A DNA stretch of 13,173 nt from JAADHU01 sp964446495 (GCA_964446495.1 CAYUOY010000112.1:1-13173), one strand, 5' to 3'; shown: positions 6,103 through 13,173, counted from the stretch's first letter. Notes: a model not told the origin generated them from the sequence alone. Numbers and translations are program-made.

Positions 6103-6654
6103 ATGGGTAAGGAATATACGGAAATAACCCCCAAACTTCAGTCCTGGATTGATCGTCAACAGATGTTCTTCGTCGCAACCGCGCCAATCGCCGGCGATGG
6201 CCTGATCAATTGCTCACCGAAGGGCCTGGAGAGTTTCCGTGTGCTCAGTCCCCATCGAATCGCCTACCTGGATGTGGGCGGTAGCGGCATTGAAACGGTC
6301 GCACATCTAAAGGAGAACGGCCGGATCGTCATCATGATGTGTGCGTTTGCCGGCCCACCGAAGACCTACCGTTTCTATGGACGTGGCAGCGTCATTGAGC
6401 AGCACGATTCGAACTTCAAGGAATTGCTACAGGAGTTTCCGCCGCAGCCAGCGGCCAGAAATATCATAGTGGTGGAGGTTGAGCGGATCATCGATTCCTG
6501 TGGTTACGGTGTGCCTCTCTACACTTTTGAGAAACAACGCGACTCGATGCAAAACTATCTCGCGGACAAGACCGAAGAATTTATAAAGCAATATCGAGCC
6601 AAGAAAAACCGCTACAGCCTGGATGGGCTGACAGGATTGGAGCCGCCTGAATAG
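6103..6654 (+). CDS. PNPOx-like FMN-binding family protein
   Basis: This 183-residue protein belongs to the pyridoxamine-5'-phosphate oxidase-like split-barrel fold. It shows MFFVATAPIAGDGLINCSPKG (about 21-41) as the first strands, then a YLDVGGSGIETVAHLKENGR stretch (55-74) and the core strands MMCAFAGPPKTYRFYGRG (78-95). These match a widespread group of predicted flavin-binding proteins whose substrate is not known. It is not the classical PdxH of vitamin B6 synthesis, which is longer and has a conserved C-terminal region that is absent here. The ATG at 6103 follows GGGAGG at a six-base spacing, the best ribosome site in the window; the longer in-frame start at 6019 would overlap ycaQ. 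It is transcribed away from ycaQ and converges on the hydroxylase gene. Confidence 0.85.
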   Translation: MGKEYTEITPKLQSWIDRQQMFFVATAPIAGDGLINCSPKGLESFRVLSPHRIAYLDVGGSGIETVAHLKENGRIVIMMCAFAGPPKTYRFYGRGSVIEQHDSNFKELLQEFPPQPAARNIIVVEVERIIDSCGYGVPLYTFEKQRDSMQNYLADKTEEFIKQYRAKKNRYSLDGLTGLEPPE

Positions 6655-6656
6655 TC

Positions 6657-6690
6657 CATTAATAACATTAATAAACATCAATAACATATT
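6657..6690 (+). repeat. AT-rich tandem repeat, unit CATTAATAA
   Basis: Just after the PNPOx-like stop codon come three near-identical units of 9-10 bases, CATTAATAA, CATTAATAAA and CATCAATAA, then a broken fourth starting CATATT. The surrounding 66-base gap is far more AT-rich than the genes on either side. Confidence 0.5.
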
Positions 6691-6697
6691 GGTTTTT
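6677..6697 (+). terminator. Weak AT-rich hairpin with T run, possible terminator
   Basis: CAATA (6679-6683) pairs with TATTG (6687-6691) around a three-base loop, with a further wobble pair and A-T pair outside. A run of five T follows (6693-6697). It could end rightward transcripts of the PNPOx-like gene before they enter the convergent hydroxylase gene. The stem is almost all A-T pairs, so stability is doubtful. Confidence 0.3.
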
Positions 6698-6720
6698 AAT
6701 AATTTATTACGCGGACAATT

Positions 6721-7992
6721 CTATGCAATGTGAGGCGACTCTGCCGGCCGGATGCGGCTGGCCAGCCACAAGCCTGCGAGAGAACCGAAGACGTAGAGTG
6801 CTGCATACACGGCCAGAGTATCGAGCGGCAGGTCGAGAACCCCTGTTGCCGAGATCACGACCAGCATTAAAGGAAAGGCCAGAACCAGACGCGCGACCTC
6901 CAGGCGCGCAGCAAAGACGCGCCCTTCATTCAACAGGCCGAATGAATAAAGTGTAAGCCACAACAACAGGCATGGCAGGATGACAGCATTGGCACCCTGC
7001 TCCGCGTACACCACGCCAATCCAGAGAATGCCGAGAATGGTCAGTGCGAATTGAGCCAGTACGTAACGACGAATGGCCGCTGTGGATTCCGGATTGAATT
7101 TGTGAAAACTCTTTAGCTCTGATTTTTTCTTCGGGTACTGCGCAGCGACGTCGACTGGTCTCCATCCCGTTCGGTGAAACCAGATACCCAGCTTGTCACG
7201 CCATTTTTGAGTCCGCACAGCATCGAACCAGAGATAGCTGTATACCTGCAGATTGGCCCAAAACGGATTCCAGCTCTGCAACGGCTTGCGCACCCCAAAT
7301 ATGACCGGTTCTGAGTCCAGTTCTTCCTGGTAAGTGCCGAAAAGCCGGTCCCAGAGAATCAGGATGCCGCCGTAATTCTTGTCGATGTAAACGTCATTTT
7401 GTGCGTGGTGAACGCGATGGTTCGAGGGTGTGATGAACACCCGGTCAATCCAGCCAAGTTTGCGGATATGCTGCGTATGCACCCAGAACTGATAAATAAG
7501 ATCGACGGCATATACCGTTGCCACCACCTGTAAGGGCAGTCCAATCACAAACAGCGGCAAATAGAATATCCAGCTGAACAGAAACCCACTGCTCGTCTGC
7601 CGCAGCGCGGTGGACAGATTATAGTCCTCACTTTGGTGGTGAACCGCATGCGACGCCCAGAGAACCGATATTTCATGGCCGTAACGATGCTGCCAGTAGT
7701 AGCAAAAGTCCCAGGCGAGCAACGCGGCAAGCCAAAACAAAAGCCCCCTGGGAGAGGTGTCGAATGCGGCCATATCGATGTCGAACAAGCTGAAGTTCTG
7801 CAGCACCAGGCCATAAAAAATCAAGGGTATGAAGCCGGTAAAATACCCAAAGGTGGTCATCAAAGTACCGGTGCTGATGCTGTTGATCGCATCACTTATT
7901 CGATAGTGTCCAGTGCCGCGCCAGCGATCAACAGCGATTTCCACCATCAATGCGAGGACGAAAAAAGGAACAGCCAGTGCAAGGAGATCCAT
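6721..7992 (-). CDS. Sterol desaturase / fatty acid hydroxylase family membrane protein, AGMO-like
   Basis: This 423-residue integral membrane protein belongs to the di-iron fatty acid hydroxylase superfamily. The histidine boxes are clear: HRYGH (102-106), HAVHH (115-119), HTQH (172-175) and HRVHH (192-196), together able to hold two iron atoms on the cytoplasmic face. Hydrophobic helices lie at about 3-20, 42-65, 84-100 and 137-165. After the catalytic core a second hydrophobic region of about 100 residues (310-415) adds roughly four helices, an arrangement like alkylglycerol monooxygenase (TMEM195) rather than the short sterol C5 desaturases. It may therefore oxidise an ether lipid, fatty acid or sterol-like compound; which one cannot be read here. 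The ATG at 7992 has only a weak GTAGAG upstream. It lies 85 bases after crcB on the same strand. Confidence 0.85.
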   Translation of the reverse strand: MDLLALAVPFFVLALMVEIAVDRWRGTGHYRISDAINSISTGTLMTTFGYFTGFIPLIFYGLVLQNFSLFDIDMAAFDTSPRGLLFWLAALLAWDFCYYWQHRYGHEISVLWASHAVHHQSEDYNLSTALRQTSSGFLFSWIFYLPLFVIGLPLQVVATVYAVDLIYQFWVHTQHIRKLGWIDRVFITPSNHRVHHAQNDVYIDKNYGGILILWDRLFGTYQEELDSEPVIFGVRKPLQSWNPFWANLQVYSYLWFDAVRTQKWRDKLGIWFHRTGWRPVDVAAQYPKKKSELKSFHKFNPESTAAIRRYVLAQFALTILGILWIGVVYAEQGANAVILPCLLLWLTLYSFGLLNEGRVFAARLEVARLVLAFPLMLVVISATGVLDLPLDTLAVYAALYVFGSLAGLWLASRIRPAESPHIA

Positions 7993-8077
7993 AGCGCAAC
8001 TCTACAGCGTGGCGTACGACGATGACCGTCGCGCGCGGACTATCAGTGATTCAGGGTAAGCTCACGGCCCGTTACGG
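7993..8077. other. Gap between crcB and the hydroxylase gene
   Basis: This gap separates two minus-strand genes. It holds a small hairpin, CGACG (8017-8021) with CGTCG (8027-8031), without a T run. A leftward TTGACC (8081-8076) overlaps the crcB stop codon, but its matching -10 is poor. It may hold the hydroxylase promoter; I see no confident site. Confidence 0.3.
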
Positions 8078-8482
8078 TCAATGTACAGACCGTATCAATA
8101 CCGCACCCAGATGAAAGGCGGCAAATCCGCCGAGCAGAGTGACTACCAGGTAGCCGAATGCCAGCGAAAGTTCATCGCGCTGCATCATCGTGCTCATTTC
8201 GAGCACCAGCGCCGACAGGGTCGTGAAAGCGCCGCTAAAACCGACCGCGAACAAGAGTCGATTGTGGTCGGTGACAATGCCACCTTCGGCAAACCAGCTG
8301 ATTCTTGCCAGCATCTGAACAATGATACCCATGGCGAAACAGCCGAGCAGATTGGACAACAAAGTACCGACCGGAATCACGGAACTGTAACGAAGCGTGG
8401 CCATCGTCAAGCCAAATCGAGCCATCGCGCCGGCCGCACCGCCGAAGCCAACCACCAGAAATGACAAGACCATTGCCTGCAT
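8078..8482 (-). CDS. crcB: Fluoride ion channel CrcB/FluC
   Basis: This 134-residue protein has four hydrophobic helices and the FluC signatures GFGGAAGAMARF (12-23), GTLLSNLLGCF (39-49, with the conserved Asn44) and GFSGAFTTLSALVLE (81-95). FluC channels form antiparallel dimers in the inner membrane and let fluoride leave the cell. The helix-3 signature normally reads TTFSTF, where the two phenylalanines form the Phe box lining the pore; here both positions are leucine (Leu89 and Leu92). The ATG at 8482 lies three bases after the stop of the nitronate-monooxygenase-like gene, with GGAAG upstream, so the two are cotranscribed. No fluoride riboswitch is visible directly upstream. The family call is firm; full channel activity is less certain given the two changes. 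Confidence 0.92.
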   Translation of the reverse strand: MQAMVLSFLVVGFGGAAGAMARFGLTMATLRYSSVIPVGTLLSNLLGCFAMGIIVQMLARISWFAEGGIVTDHNRLLFAVGFSGAFTTLSALVLEMSTMMQRDELSLAFGYLVVTLLGGFAAFHLGAVLIRSVH

Positions 8483-8485
8483 TGC

Positions 8486-9466
8486 CTAGCTTCCGGATCC
8501 CGCCGTCAGGCAGATGCGGTTTTTGGCATCGGTATATTCCTGAGCCAATCGTTCCACAAGCTCGCCAACCGAGGGCAGGTCGTCAATGCTGCCGACACCC
8601 TGCCCGGCTCCCCAGATATCGCGCCAGGCTTTCGCTTTGGAGGTGCCGCCACTGCCAAAATTCATACTGTCCTTGCCAGCCTCCGGAAGGTCATCCGGAT
8701 CGAGTCCGGCATTGCTGATGCTAGCGCGCAGGTAACTGCCATGAACGCCGGTGAACAATGGGGTATAGACGATATCGTTTGCCGCGCTCTCGACAATCAT
8801 TTTTTTGTATTCCGGCGCTGCATTAGCCTCCCGGGTCGCGATGAAACGCGTGCCGAAGTACGCGAGGTCGGCGCCGATGGCCTGAGCTGCCAGGACGTCG
8901 TTGCCACAACTCATGCTGCCGGATAACAAAATGGTGCCGTCGTATATCTGGCGAATTTCTTTGACCAGCGCAAAAGGGCTTAGCATACCAGCGTGACCGC
9001 CGGCGCCGGCACAGACCGCGATGACGCCATCGACCCCCTGGTCAATGGCCTTGCGTGCATGCCGGACGCTGATGACATCGTGGTAAACCAGTCCGCCATA
9101 ACTGTGGATCGCGTCAATCACGGCAGCCGGCGGCCTCAGGCTGGTAATGACAATGGGTACCTCGTGTTTAACGCACAGTTCGACGTCATGCTGCAGGCGG
9201 GTATTACTCTGATGAACGATCTGGTTTACCGCGAACGGCGCAACCGGCAGCGTCGGGTTCTGCTTTTTGAATTCGTTCAACTCGTTTTTGATTCGCGTCA
9301 GCCACTCGTCAAGGACCGGTTCTGGTCGCGCATTAAGCGCTGGAAATGAACCGACGATGCCTGCCTTGCATTGCGCTATGACCAGTTCGGGACCCGAAAC
9401 AATAAACAGCGGTGCGCCGATCAATGGCAATCGAAGTGAATTTTCGAACAACGCGGGTAGTGGCAC
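8486..9466 (-). CDS. Nitronate monooxygenase family protein (NMO/2-nitropropane dioxygenase-like)
   Basis: This 326-residue protein has the flavin-binding TIM-barrel pattern of the nitronate monooxygenase family. Key pieces are LPLIGAPLFIVSGPELVIAQ (about 13-32), APFAVNQIVH (76-85), the CAGAGGHAG loop (152-160) whose His158 is at the usual catalytic position, LLSGSMSCGNDVLAAQAIGADLAYFGTRF with the phosphate-binding glycine region, and a C-terminal segment with WGAGQGVGSI. These FMN enzymes oxidise toxic alkyl nitronates; relatives include FabK-type enoyl reductases, so the exact reaction is open. The start is a GTG at 9466, supported by GGGAG six bases upstream. It lies 15 bases after the thioesterase gene and three bases before crcB in one operon-like run. 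Confidence 0.87.
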   Translation of the reverse strand: MPLPALFENSLRLPLIGAPLFIVSGPELVIAQCKAGIVGSFPALNARPEPVLDEWLTRIKNELNEFKKQNPTLPVAPFAVNQIVHQSNTRLQHDVELCVKHEVPIVITSLRPPAAVIDAIHSYGGLVYHDVISVRHARKAIDQGVDGVIAVCAGAGGHAGMLSPFALVKEIRQIYDGTILLSGSMSCGNDVLAAQAIGADLAYFGTRFIATREANAAPEYKKMIVESAANDIVYTPLFTGVHGSYLRASISNAGLDPDDLPEAGKDSMNFGSGGTSKAKAWRDIWGAGQGVGSIDDLPSVGELVERLAQEYTDAKNRICLTAGSGS

Positions 9467-9481
9467 TACAGGCTCCCGGAG

Positions 9482-9889
9482 CTATATGACCATGAAGCTG
9501 GCTTCACAATCGGCGATGAGCGTATCGTCAGCTATTCGGCGTGCTTCGCCTTTCAAGACAACCAATCGTCGACGCTCACTTTCGATCCAGCCTTTGAGCT
9601 GGATAGCCTCACCCACTTCAAGTGCTTGCCGATAACGTATCTCACACCGCGCTGTAAAGGCTTTGCGATTTTGTAGATACATTACGTTCGCCATGACATC
9701 GTCGAGTGCGGCGTAAAGGATCCCGCCGTGCACGGTATTCTGGTAACCCACATGATTCTCGCCCGGGGTAAACAAACCGTGGCAGTAACCCTTCTCGTCA
9801 ATCGAGAATTTAATCTGCAAGCCAATGGGATTGTCGGGGCCGCAGGCGAAGCAACGAGTCGCGGCTTCAATGTCATCGATACTGGTCAT
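9482..9889 (-). CDS. Hotdog-fold thioesterase, PaaI-like
   Basis: This 135-residue hotdog-fold protein probably hydrolyses an acyl-CoA or acyl-ACP thioester. It has a CFACGPDNPIGLQIKF opening (13-28), common in a subgroup of PaaI-like thioesterases, and the core helix HGGILYAALDDVMANV (54-69) with the conserved His-Gly-Gly and acidic residues of the active site. The rest supplies the beta strands of the fold. There is no signal peptide, so it acts in the cytoplasm. The ATG at 9889 has no good Shine-Dalgarno site, only a GACCACCACC stretch before it. It starts 37 bases after the ccmI stop, so translation could depend on read-through from upstream. The natural substrate cannot be told from the sequence. 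Confidence 0.85.
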   Translation of the reverse strand: MTSIDDIEAATRCFACGPDNPIGLQIKFSIDEKGYCHGLFTPGENHVGYQNTVHGGILYAALDDVMANVMYLQNRKAFTARCEIRYRQALEVGEAIQLKGWIESERRRLVVLKGEARRIADDTLIADCEASFMVI

Positions 9890-9926
9890 GGTGGTGGTCT
9901 TGGTTGCCCGCTTCGAATACGCCGGC

Positions 9927-10922
9927 CTACGGCACCTGCTGGTCGATATTCAGTTCAAGGTCCCTGACCCTGGCCGTATCAATAGTCTGGCTGGAGAACC
10001 AGTCGCCGGGTTGTGCCGTCGGTTGCCCTGATGCCGACACGCGAACAATGACTTCGATGTTCTGGAAGCCGCTGAGAGCTCGGCCGGATATCATCGAGTC
10101 AGCATCGCTCAAAGTTACACGCGCCGGCAACTCTGATACCACCCTGCGGGTAACGGCGATTGGCGGAGCTGGCTGAGCAGGGTCTCGGGCAATGATGAAT
10201 ACGGTTGCACCGGAATCGAGCGACTCGCGTGCGGCAGCATCAAGCGTGATGTTCACCGAAATTTCCATGCCGTCCGGCACGGCAGCGGCGACAGACGGTC
10301 CCGAACTCTCGATGCCGCGCCACTCATTGATTCGTTGCCGCAAAACACCCTCGATTTCGGTCGGTGGAGAGGTCGCGAGTAAGGTCTCCCAGCGGTCGGC
10401 CGCGACGAGTGCGTCACCACGTTCGAAAGCGGTAATACCACCGTAGAAAAGCGCTTTGGGATTGCGCGGTGATAACTTCAGTGCGTCTTCGAAAATTTTT
10501 CCGGCCCGCCCGCGAATGGCATCACCATCATGCAGGAGAATGCTTTCGCCGAGATCAGCCAGCGTCTGGCCATTGGAATACGATTCGAGTTCGGCCGCCT
10601 TTTCGTACGCCGCCGTTGCTTCGGGATATCGTTTAAGCTGCCCGTATGATCGCGCCAGCATTTTCCAGCCGTCCAGATCATCTGGCTCCGATTCGAGTCG
10701 CTGGGCGAGTGTCTCAACCATCTTGTCAACGCTTTGTTGATCGACAACGGCCTGCTGGGTGTAGGGTTTTCCGATCTGGGCATAAATTGCCACCGACACC
10801 ACCAGCACACTCACAATCGCCAGTGCCGAGCGCACCGTCAATCGATGCTCTTCTCTATATTGCGGCCAGGCGACGATCAGTACAGCAGCCAGCAGCATGC
10901 ATCCAAACACAATCCAGAGCAT
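9927..10922 (-). CDS. ccmI: Cytochrome c biogenesis protein CcmI
   Basis: CcmI captures apocytochrome c and brings it to the CcmF/CcmH haem ligation complex in System I. This 331-residue version has two N-terminal membrane helices (about 2-19 and 33-50), a periplasmic TPR region (about 70-190, with DLDGWKMLARSYGQLKRYPE and ALFYGGITAFERG) and a C-terminal beta-rich domain (about 220-325) typical of long CcmI proteins. The loop between the two membrane helices is only about 14 residues, whereas family members usually have a long cytoplasmic leucine-zipper-like segment there. The ATG at 10922 lies three bases after the ccmH stop. The identity is supported by gene order and the TPR plus beta-domain plan; the short loop is unusual. 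Confidence 0.88.
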   Translation of the reverse strand: MLWIVFGCMLLAAVLIVAWPQYREEHRLTVRSALAIVSVLVVSVAIYAQIGKPYTQQAVVDQQSVDKMVETLAQRLESEPDDLDGWKMLARSYGQLKRYPEATAAYEKAAELESYSNGQTLADLGESILLHDGDAIRGRAGKIFEDALKLSPRNPKALFYGGITAFERGDALVAADRWETLLATSPPTEIEGVLRQRINEWRGIESSGPSVAAAVPDGMEISVNITLDAAARESLDSGATVFIIARDPAQPAPPIAVTRRVVSELPARVTLSDADSMISGRALSGFQNIEVIVRVSASGQPTAQPGDWFSSQTIDTARVRDLELNIDQQVP

Positions 10923-10925
10923 GAT

Positions 10926-11351
10926 TTATCCACTCACCTCGTCGCTATCGTCCTCAATCGGCATACCCATGCGATCACGAATTACGCGAAAAACAACCAC
11001 AAAACCGAGGCCGATCAACAACACCGGTGCTAACCACAAAATTAGCGTCTTGCCGCTCATCGGCGGTCGATAGAGCACGAACTCACCGTAACGTGACACC
11101 AGAAAATCGGCGATTTCTGTGTCGGTTTTGCCTTCGGTAAGGAGCCGGCGAATTTCCCGCCGCAGGTCGGAGGCCAGAAATACATTGGAATCCCTGATCG
11201 TCTGATTCTGGCAAACCAGGCACCGAACTTCGGAAATAATGCGTTCGTAACGCGCCTGCATATCGGGGTCATCAAAGGCCTGCCCTTCATCGATTGAAAA
11301 AGCAGGGATTGAAAATCCAATGAGCATGAATGCCAATACGAAGTGCTTCAC
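10926..11351 (-). CDS. ccmH: Cytochrome c maturation thiol protein CcmH
   Basis: CcmH is a membrane-anchored periplasmic thiol-disulphide protein that reduces or holds the haem-binding cysteines of apocytochrome c before ligation. This 141-residue protein has a signal sequence (about 1-19), the family motif RCLVCQNQTIRDSN with the redox pair Cys44 and Cys47, the helical bundle that follows (SRYGEFVLYRPP), and a C-terminal membrane helix (about 103-122). It is the stand-alone short form, separate from CcmI, not the E. coli type fusion. The start is a GTG at 11351 that overlaps the ccmG stop by four bases (GTGA), indicating translational coupling. It lies three bases before ccmI. Confidence 0.95.
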   Translation of the reverse strand: MKHFVLAFMLIGFSIPAFSIDEGQAFDDPDMQARYERIISEVRCLVCQNQTIRDSNVFLASDLRREIRRLLTEGKTDTEIADFLVSRYGEFVLYRPPMSGKTLILWLAPVLLIGLGFVVVFRVIRDRMGMPIEDDSDEVSG

Positions 11352-11881
11352 GGGGTTTGGCCCTCAGCCGCGCGAATTCGTGGCAGGAATTCTTCCTGCC
11401 AAACTTTTTCAGTCATTGGACTGATGTATTTGAAAAGCACCGTGCCCTCTGCGCTAATCAGAAATGTTTCCGGCGCGCCGTAAACGCCCCAATCGATGCC
11501 GACCCGGCCGTCCTCATCGTAAGCCGTTTCAAAATATGGATTGCCAAGCTGATTCAACCAGCTCATTGCCGGTGTTCGCTGGTCACGCCAGTTAAGACCG
11601 AAAATGGGAACCTCATTGCGAGTGGCAAGCTCCATCAGATAGGGGTGTTCTGTTCGACAGGCCGCGCACCAGGTAGCCCACACATTCACCAGCGCAACCT
11701 TGCCCGCGTAGCTCTTGCTGCCTACCATCCGGTCGGCGTTTTGCAATGAGGGCAACTCAAAGGTCGGTGCCCTCTGATTCAAAAGCGGCGAGGGTAATTC
11801 GGACTTGTTACGGTCCATGCCGACGATAAAGACCGGAATCATGATCGCAAAGGCGGCTATAGGCAGCAGGTAACGCCACAT
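11348..11881 (-). CDS. ccmG: Thioredoxin-like cytochrome c maturation protein CcmG (DsbE)
   Basis: CcmG is a periplasmic thioredoxin-fold protein tethered by an N-terminal helix; it passes reducing power, usually from DsbD/CcdA, to the apocytochrome or CcmH. The 177-residue protein has a membrane anchor (about 4-21), the strand VALVNVWATWC and the active site C-A-A-C (Cys72-Cys75), then RTEHPYL, and the cis-proline region WGVYGAPETFLI with the Gly-Val-Tyr-Gly-Ala-Pro typical of CcmG/DsbE. E. coli CcmG has Cys-Pro-Thr-Cys; here the pair is Ala-Ala. The ATG at 11881 shares a base with the ccmF stop (TGATG), so translation is coupled. Identity is firm. Confidence 0.95.
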   Translation of the reverse strand: MWRYLLPIAAFAIMIPVFIVGMDRNKSELPSPLLNQRAPTFELPSLQNADRMVGSKSYAGKVALVNVWATWCAACRTEHPYLMELATRNEVPIFGLNWRDQRTPAMSWLNQLGNPYFETAYDEDGRVGIDWGVYGAPETFLISAEGTVLFKYISPMTEKVWQEEFLPRIRAAEGQTP

Positions 11882-13173
11882 CAGGCCAGCTCCCCGCCCG
11901 GGGCCAGGGTTTGCTGTTTTTCGGGAGCTTTAGCCGTCAGGCGATAGCGCCGATCGCTCGCGGCGATAATGCCGCCGAAGGCCATGATCAGACAGCCCAG
12001 CCAGATAAAACGGATCATGGGCTTGTACTGAAGGCGAACACTCCAGGCGCCTTCTCCCAGCGGCTCACCGAGAGCGACGAACAGGTCGCGATTCCAGCCG
12101 GCGAGTATTCCTGCTTCTGTCATCGGGCTTTGTTGTACCCGGTAGGTGCGCTCCTGTGGCCTCAGTTGCGAGATAAACTGACCATCCTTGCTGACATCGA
12201 TTTCGCCTTCTACGGCCTGAAAATTGGGACCATTGGCATTTTTCAAACTGCGCAACTCAAACTCATAACCACCGACTTTGACCGGCGCGCCCGGGACCAT
12301 ACGATGGTCCGTTTCGATGCTGAATGCCGATACGATCGTAACGCCGAACACGAAAAATGCGACACCGAGATGCGCCACCGACATGCCGAGCATGGCCCGT
12401 CCAATGGCGGGACTGCCTGGCTTACGGCGCAGTGATCGCACCAGCGGCATCAGCGCCGTGATAGCCAGCCAGACGGCGGCGATCGACCCAACGGTTACCA
12501 GCACACCGAAGCGACCGTAGACTACGGCAGGAATGGCACCGCCGACAATCAGGGCAACGACAGCGGGAATTCGCAACTGCTTCATCAGAGGCTCGTAAGA
12601 CTGCTGTCGCCAGGCCGTATGCATGCCCACCCCCAACAGGAACAGCAACGGCACCATGGGTATCGCAAAGGCCACTGCAAACCATGGCGGACCTACGGAT
12701 ATTTTCCCCATCGCCAGGACCTCCATCACGAGCGGTGACAAAGTGCCGAGCAGGATCAAGGTGGCCGCAATGACGAGCAAAACGTTATTCAGTAACAAGA
12801 ACGTCTCGCGTGAAAATGGACGAAAACCGGCGGCCGAGTCGAGGCCCGGTGCTCGCCAGGCGTATAGAACCAGGGCACCGCCAATAACGATGCCGAGGAA
12901 AACCAGAATGAACAGACCGCGGGTCGGATCCGTGGCAAAGGCGTGTACGGATACCAGGATGCCGGAACGTACCAGGAAAGTACCGAGCAGACTTAACGAG
13001 AAGGCGGAGATAGCGAGCAACAACGTCCAGCTCTTGAACAAGCCGCGCTTTTCGGTCACAGCCAGCGAATGAATCAGGGCCGTGCCAACCAGCCACGGCA
13101 TGAACGATGCATTTTCGACCGGATCCCAGAACCACCAGCCGCCCCAGCCCAACTCGTAATAGGCCCACCAACT
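11881..13173 (-). CDS. ccmF: Haem lyase subunit CcmF, C-terminal part (5' end outside the window)
   Basis: CcmF is the inner-membrane core of the System I haem ligation machine. The visible 430 codons start in frame at the window edge inside the WWD haem-handling domain: SWWAYYELGWGGWWFWDPVE and then NASFMPWL. Conserved histidines follow in SVHAFATDPTRG and MSVAHLGVAFFVFG, positions that carry haem ligands in the family. The rest alternates hydrophobic helices, and the large periplasmic domain near the C-terminus (about 290-375) leads to a final helix. The usual length is near 650 residues, so about 220 N-terminal residues lie outside. The stop codon overlaps the ccmG start by one base. Confidence 0.95.
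   Translation of the reverse strand, partial: SWWAYYELGWGGWWFWDPVENASFMPWLVGTALIHSLAVTEKRGLFKSWTLLLAISAFSLSLLGTFLVRSGILVSVHAFATDPTRGLFILVFLGIVIGGALVLYAWRAPGLDSAAGFRPFSRETFLLLNNVLLVIAATLILLGTLSPLVMEVLAMGKISVGPPWFAVAFAIPMVPLLFLLGVGMHTAWRQQSYEPLMKQLRIPAVVALIVGGAIPAVVYGRFGVLVTVGSIAAVWLAITALMPLVRSLRRKPGSPAIGRAMLGMSVAHLGVAFFVFGVTIVSAFSIETDHRMVPGAPVKVGGYEFELRSLKNANGPNFQAVEGEIDVSKDGQFISQLRPQERTYRVQQSPMTEAGILAGWNRDLFVALGEPLGEGAWSVRLQYKPMIRFIWLGCLIMAFGGIIAASDRRYRLTAKAPEKQQTLAPGGELA

Noticed and set aside
8483..8600. Fluoride riboswitch upstream of crcB
   Set aside because: The region upstream of crcB is the coding end of the nitronate-monooxygenase-like gene, three bases away, and I see no riboswitch fold there.
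11911..12435. Open frame of 174 codons antisense to ccmF
   Set aside because: It lies entirely inside a well-conserved gene and has no recognisable features.

Overview
The window looks like a chromosomal piece of a moderately GC-rich, free-living gammaproteobacterium. The main reason is a System I cytochrome c maturation cluster (ccmF-ccmG-ccmH-ccmI, minus strand) at the right end, together with a TonB-family protein, an outer-membrane-type lipoprotein and ordinary Shine-Dalgarno sites. The lineage beyond that is inference. I see no rRNA, tRNA, CRISPR array, insertion sequence or phage gene. Gene density is high and no stretch over 300 bases lacks a gene.

Left part (1-1285): a PadR-family repressor gene and a partial downstream gene with an apparent HAAS-like helical N-terminus run leftward. 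A TonB-family energy transducer gene runs rightward. Their 163-base divergent region carries three 21-base operator-like repeats at 28-29 base spacing, and the first sits inside a good sigma70 promoter for padR. This suggests that PadR represses itself and probably the tonB-like gene. A long inverted repeat lies between the tonB-like gene and the next, convergent gene.

Middle part (1286-7992): an unrecognised lipoprotein gene is divergent from a two-gene unit made of a DadA/DAO-type FAD oxidoreductase and a secreted M64-family zinc metallopeptidase. The peptidase gene meets a convergent YcaQ/AlkX-type DNA glycosylase gene with no gap: one TGATCA holds both stop codons. Divergent from the glycosylase gene is a small FMN-binding PNPOx-like gene, followed by an AT-rich repeat tract and a convergent gene for an alkylglycerol-monooxygenase-like membrane hydroxylase.

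Right part (8078-13173): seven minus-strand genes are packed closely enough to be one transcript. These are ccmF (5' end outside the window), ccmG, ccmH, ccmI, a hotdog thioesterase gene, a nitronate-monooxygenase-like gene and crcB/fluC. The ccm proteins attach haem to c-type apocytochromes in the periplasm. The three trailing genes have no known link to that pathway.

The main points for a second look are the triple operator array, a CcmI lacking the usual cytoplasmic loop, a FluC channel with both Phe-box phenylalanines replaced by leucine, the oxidoreductase-M64 peptidase pair, and the inverted repeat at 1214-1281. I do not see a clearly new multi-gene system; most genes belong to recognisable families.
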